Assembly: GCF_000092285.1 (NCBI RefSeq)
Contig: NC_014100.1
Span: 2,542,001-2,606,000 of the forward strand
Direction of reading: 5' to 3'
DNA: 64,000 nt
DNA from: Caulobacter segnis ATCC 21756
GTDB taxonomy: Bacteria > Pseudomonadota > Alphaproteobacteria > Caulobacterales > Caulobacteraceae
This document shows positions 62,043 through 64,000 of the stretch, piece after piece. Numbering within the stretch: position 1 is the stretch's first letter; each line of letters begins with the position of its first letter. A program made the translations under genes and the position numbers. The notes beneath the pieces were generated by a model. That model was not told the origin of the DNA, made no database searches, and saw only the letters and a list, made by a program, of their open reading frames with translations.

Positions 62043-62497
62043 TGACCGAGCCCGCAACCGCCGGCCAGCTAGAGTTGATTTCCTTTGAGATCGGCGGCCA
62101 AGAGTTTTGCATCGACATCAGTGTCGTGCGGGAAATTCGCGGGTGGACCCCCGCCATGCCGATGCCCCAGATGCCGGAGTACATCCGCGGCGTCATCAAT
62201 CTGCGTGGGGTGGTGATGGCGGTGCTCGATCTGCGAAACCGCCTGGGCCTTGGCCGTACGGAACCTTCGTCGCGAAACGTCATCGTCGTCGTCCAACTCC
62301 ACGACCAGATGGTCGGCCTGCTGGTCGACGCGGTTCAGGAGACCTTCATGGTCGACGCCGAGCGTCTGCAATCCCCACCGGCCATGGACGCGACCGTCGA
62401 TATGTTCATCGACGCGATCATCCCGCTTGAGGGGCGGATGCTCAGCCGCCTGGTGGTGAGCGCGTTGATGCCTGGCGGCGTGGCGCTGGCGGCTTAG
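62042..62497 (+). CDS. cheW: CheW-type chemotaxis adaptor
   Basis: 151 residues. CheW fold signatures: ISFEIGGQEFCIDISVVREI near 14, MPQMPEYIRGVINLRGVVMAVLDLR near 40-64 and a late VGLLVDAVQETFMVD near 96. It links receptors to CheA. Its gene is coupled to the PAS receptor gene, so the pair likely joins an existing array or a minor chemosensory cluster; cheA is not in the window. The region to the next convergent stop holds a nine-base repeat TAGCAGGCC/GGCCTGCTA that may be a weak terminator. Confidence 0.93.
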   Translation: MTEPATAGQLELISFEIGGQEFCIDISVVREIRGWTPAMPMPQMPEYIRGVINLRGVVMAVLDLRNRLGLGRTEPSSRNVIVVVQLHDQMVGLLVDAVQETFMVDAERLQSPPAMDATVDMFIDAIIPLEGRMLSRLVVSALMPGGVALAA

Positions 62498-62546
62498 CAG
62501 GCCTGTGTTGCGGCCAGCCGAGACAACAAGGGCCTGCTAGGCGCGC

Positions 62547-63599
62547 CTAGCGGGCGATTAAAACAACGATCCGCCGCGGCTCCTCCGCGGCGAAGTTGTC
62601 GTCGGCGAAGAGCGCCAGCGTTCGCTTGCCGCCGATGAACGGTCCCCAGGCCATCGCCTCGAAATTCGCCGCGCCGCCGGGCAGCCGGTCGAAGTTGACG
62701 ATCAGCCGCTTGGCCAAGACCCGAACCGGTTCCTCGACCAGATCGCGACGCCCGACGACATTCTCCCCCGTGGCGACGTCGACCAGATAGAGCCTGCAGT
62801 GATAGGCGAAGCGTCCTTCGGCGACCTCGACGCCAGAGCGCTCGAGCACCAGAAGCCGGCGCGCATCGAGCGCCAGGATATCGCTGACGCCATTGTCGCC
62901 TCGCCGGGCGGGCGCGGCCTGGATCGGGTCGAGGCGGTAAGCGTACTGAGCCTGGAGGCGTCCGGCGCGATCCAAGCGGGAGATCCGAGTGACGCCGCCG
63001 CGCGCGACCGTGCTGACCGCGCCGTCCTCGATCAACGGCGCCTCCATGGCCAGCCACATCCACCGGCCGCCTGGGGAAAAGCTCACGCCCTCGAAGGTCA
63101 GGTTCGGCCGCGCGCCCGAGGCCTTGGTCGGATCGAAGCGGAAGGCCGACGGCGCGCTCAGGTCGCCGGCCCAGCGGCCATCGCGATTCATGCGACGCAG
63201 AGACGGGTCAAATCCCCTCGCCTCGTCCCCCTCGCTGCTCCAGACGAGCTCTCCGGTCCTAGGATCGATGCGCAGCGCCTCGGCGTCCGCGCGCTCGCCG
63301 GATGCGCTCTGCGTGGCGGGAAAGGTCGAGCCATCGGGTCGGCGCAGAGGAACCTGTCGCGTCAGCCGCAAGCCCCTCACCGCGCGCGCGTCATAGTCGA
63401 GACGGCCGACGAAGAACCGCGCCGGCGCCTTGTCCGACCGATCGTCGGAGATCATCAGCCAATCGCCGGTTCGCGGGTCGTAGTCGGCGCCCGAAACGCC
63501 GCCGAACGGCGCGCCGTCGACGTTCAGGCCATTGGGAAGATCAATCGTTCCGATCAGCTTGAGCGCCAGCGCGAGGCCAAGGACGGCGCCAAGGTTCAT
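62547..63599 (-). CDS. Esterase-like activity of phytase domain protein
   Basis: 350 residues with a hydrophobic N-terminus (signal-like, MNLGAVLGLALALKLIG). The body is a beta-propeller-like sequence with GVSGADYDPRTGDWLMISDD near 33, DAEALRIDPRTGELVWSSEGD near 105, NLTFEGVSFSPGGRWMWLAMEAPL near 166, and GRRDLVEEPVRVLAKRLIVN followed by NFEAMAWGPFIGGKRTLALFADDNF at the end. This is the pattern of the phytase-related esterase-like family (PF13449). The substrate is unknown; a phosphate-ester role is suggested only by the family name. The ATG at 63599 overlaps the stop of the LacI gene (ATGA), which decides the start. Confidence 0.85.
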   Translation of the reverse strand: MNLGAVLGLALALKLIGTIDLPNGLNVDGAPFGGVSGADYDPRTGDWLMISDDRSDKAPARFFVGRLDYDARAVRGLRLTRQVPLRRPDGSTFPATQSASGERADAEALRIDPRTGELVWSSEGDEARGFDPSLRRMNRDGRWAGDLSAPSAFRFDPTKASGARPNLTFEGVSFSPGGRWMWLAMEAPLIEDGAVSTVARGGVTRISRLDRAGRLQAQYAYRLDPIQAAPARRGDNGVSDILALDARRLLVLERSGVEVAEGRFAYHCRLYLVDVATGENVVGRRDLVEEPVRVLAKRLIVNFDRLPGGAANFEAMAWGPFIGGKRTLALFADDNFAAEEPRRIVVLIAR

Positions 63600-64000
63600 T
63601 TCAGGACGCGGACCGAAGCGCGCTCGATCAACTCGACATTGAACACGATCCGGCGACGCGGCTCGCCTGGCGCGCCCATGCGACGGACCAGGGTCTCGAC
63701 GGCGGCGGACGCCATGTCCTCGACCGGCATGTCGATCGTGGTCAAGGGCGGCGTATGCAGTTGGGCCCAAGGGATGTCGTCGAAGCCGATCACCGAGACA
63801 TCGCCGGGGACGGAAAGACCCAGGGCGCCGATATGGCGCATGGCGCCGATGGTGATCAGGTCCGCGCCCGCGATCACCGCCGTCGCCTCGCGGCTTTCCA
63901 AGGCTCTGGCGACCGAGGGTTCAAGATCCAGCGAGAAGGCGTTGTGGACATGCCAGACGAGGTTGGCGCGCTCCCGGACGACGGCGATCGCGCCCTCGGC
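63596..64000 (-). CDS. LacI-family transcriptional regulator (partial, C-terminal part)
   Basis: About 134 residues of the C-terminal effector-binding domain are visible; the DNA-binding part lies beyond the right edge. Signatures: RALESREATAVIAGADLITIGAMRHIGALGLSVPGDVSVIGFDDIPWAQLHTPPLTTIDMP, typical of LacI/PurR regulators that bind sugars or nucleosides. Its stop overlaps the start of the phytase-esterase-like gene, so the pair is one operon. The ligand cannot be told. Confidence 0.88.
   Translation of the reverse strand, partial: AEGAIAVVRERANLVWHVHNAFSLDLEPSVARALESREATAVIAGADLITIGAMRHIGALGLSVPGDVSVIGFDDIPWAQLHTPPLTTIDMPVEDMASAAVETLVRRMGAPGEPRRRIVFNVELIERASVRVLK

Overview
The window is high-GC DNA from an alphaproteobacterium, most likely Caulobacter or a close relative. 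The basis is the vanR-vanAB locus with its tandem operators, the many TonB-dependent receptors (five here), the overlapping start/stop gene couplings, and the ECF sigma modules. I see no tRNA, rRNA, CRISPR array or insertion sequence.

Layout. 0-9.3 kb is housekeeping and regulatory: the end of a YfgM-like protein, panB, two tandem ECF-sigma/membrane-protein modules (including a 59-residue protein), a HAD hydrolase, an ArsC-like protein, a 2'-5' RNA ligase-like protein, a DUF2147 protein, a double-propeller phytase and a MarR regulator. 9.4-28.8 kb is an aromatic-acid catabolic block: vanR/vanAB (vanillate to protocatechuate), a TonB receptor, vdh-ech-fcs (ferulate to vanillin to vanillate), a pobR-like regulator with pobA (4-hydroxybenzoate to protocatechuate), and pcaIJFHGB-pcaL (protocatechuate to succinyl-CoA plus acetyl-CoA). 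Together these form a nearly complete ferulate/4-hydroxybenzoate to TCA-cycle route.

28.8-45.8 kb is an accessory block. It holds a CoA-transferase, a fused 2-hydroxyacyl-CoA dehydratase-like protein that lacks the usual cluster cysteines, and an esterase, all in one operon. Divergent from these are a TonB receptor, a CocE/NonD hydrolase coupled to a CapA-like protein, two MarR regulators, two MFS transporters (one of the aromatic-acid symporter type) and another TonB receptor. 45.9-59.7 kb is a second uptake/degradation block: thiolase, SDR, acyl-CoA ligase, carboxylesterase, two TonB receptors, an MFS transporter and two paralogous TetR regulators. 60.2-62.5 kb encodes a soluble PAS chemoreceptor and CheW. 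The window ends with a phytase-esterase-like protein and a LacI regulator running off the edge.

Two repeated operator motifs tie these blocks together. GTTTG-N5-CAAAC occurs before vdh, before the CoA-transferase, (as a variant) before the adjacent TonB receptor, and before an MFS gene. TTCAC-N10-GTGAA or a close variant occurs before the SDR operon, between the TonB receptor and MFS gene, and before the last TonB receptor. Four genes (vanB, a TonB receptor, pcaF, the CoA-transferase) carry apparent single-base frameshifts. All are in short G/C runs, so sequencing error is a serious possibility.
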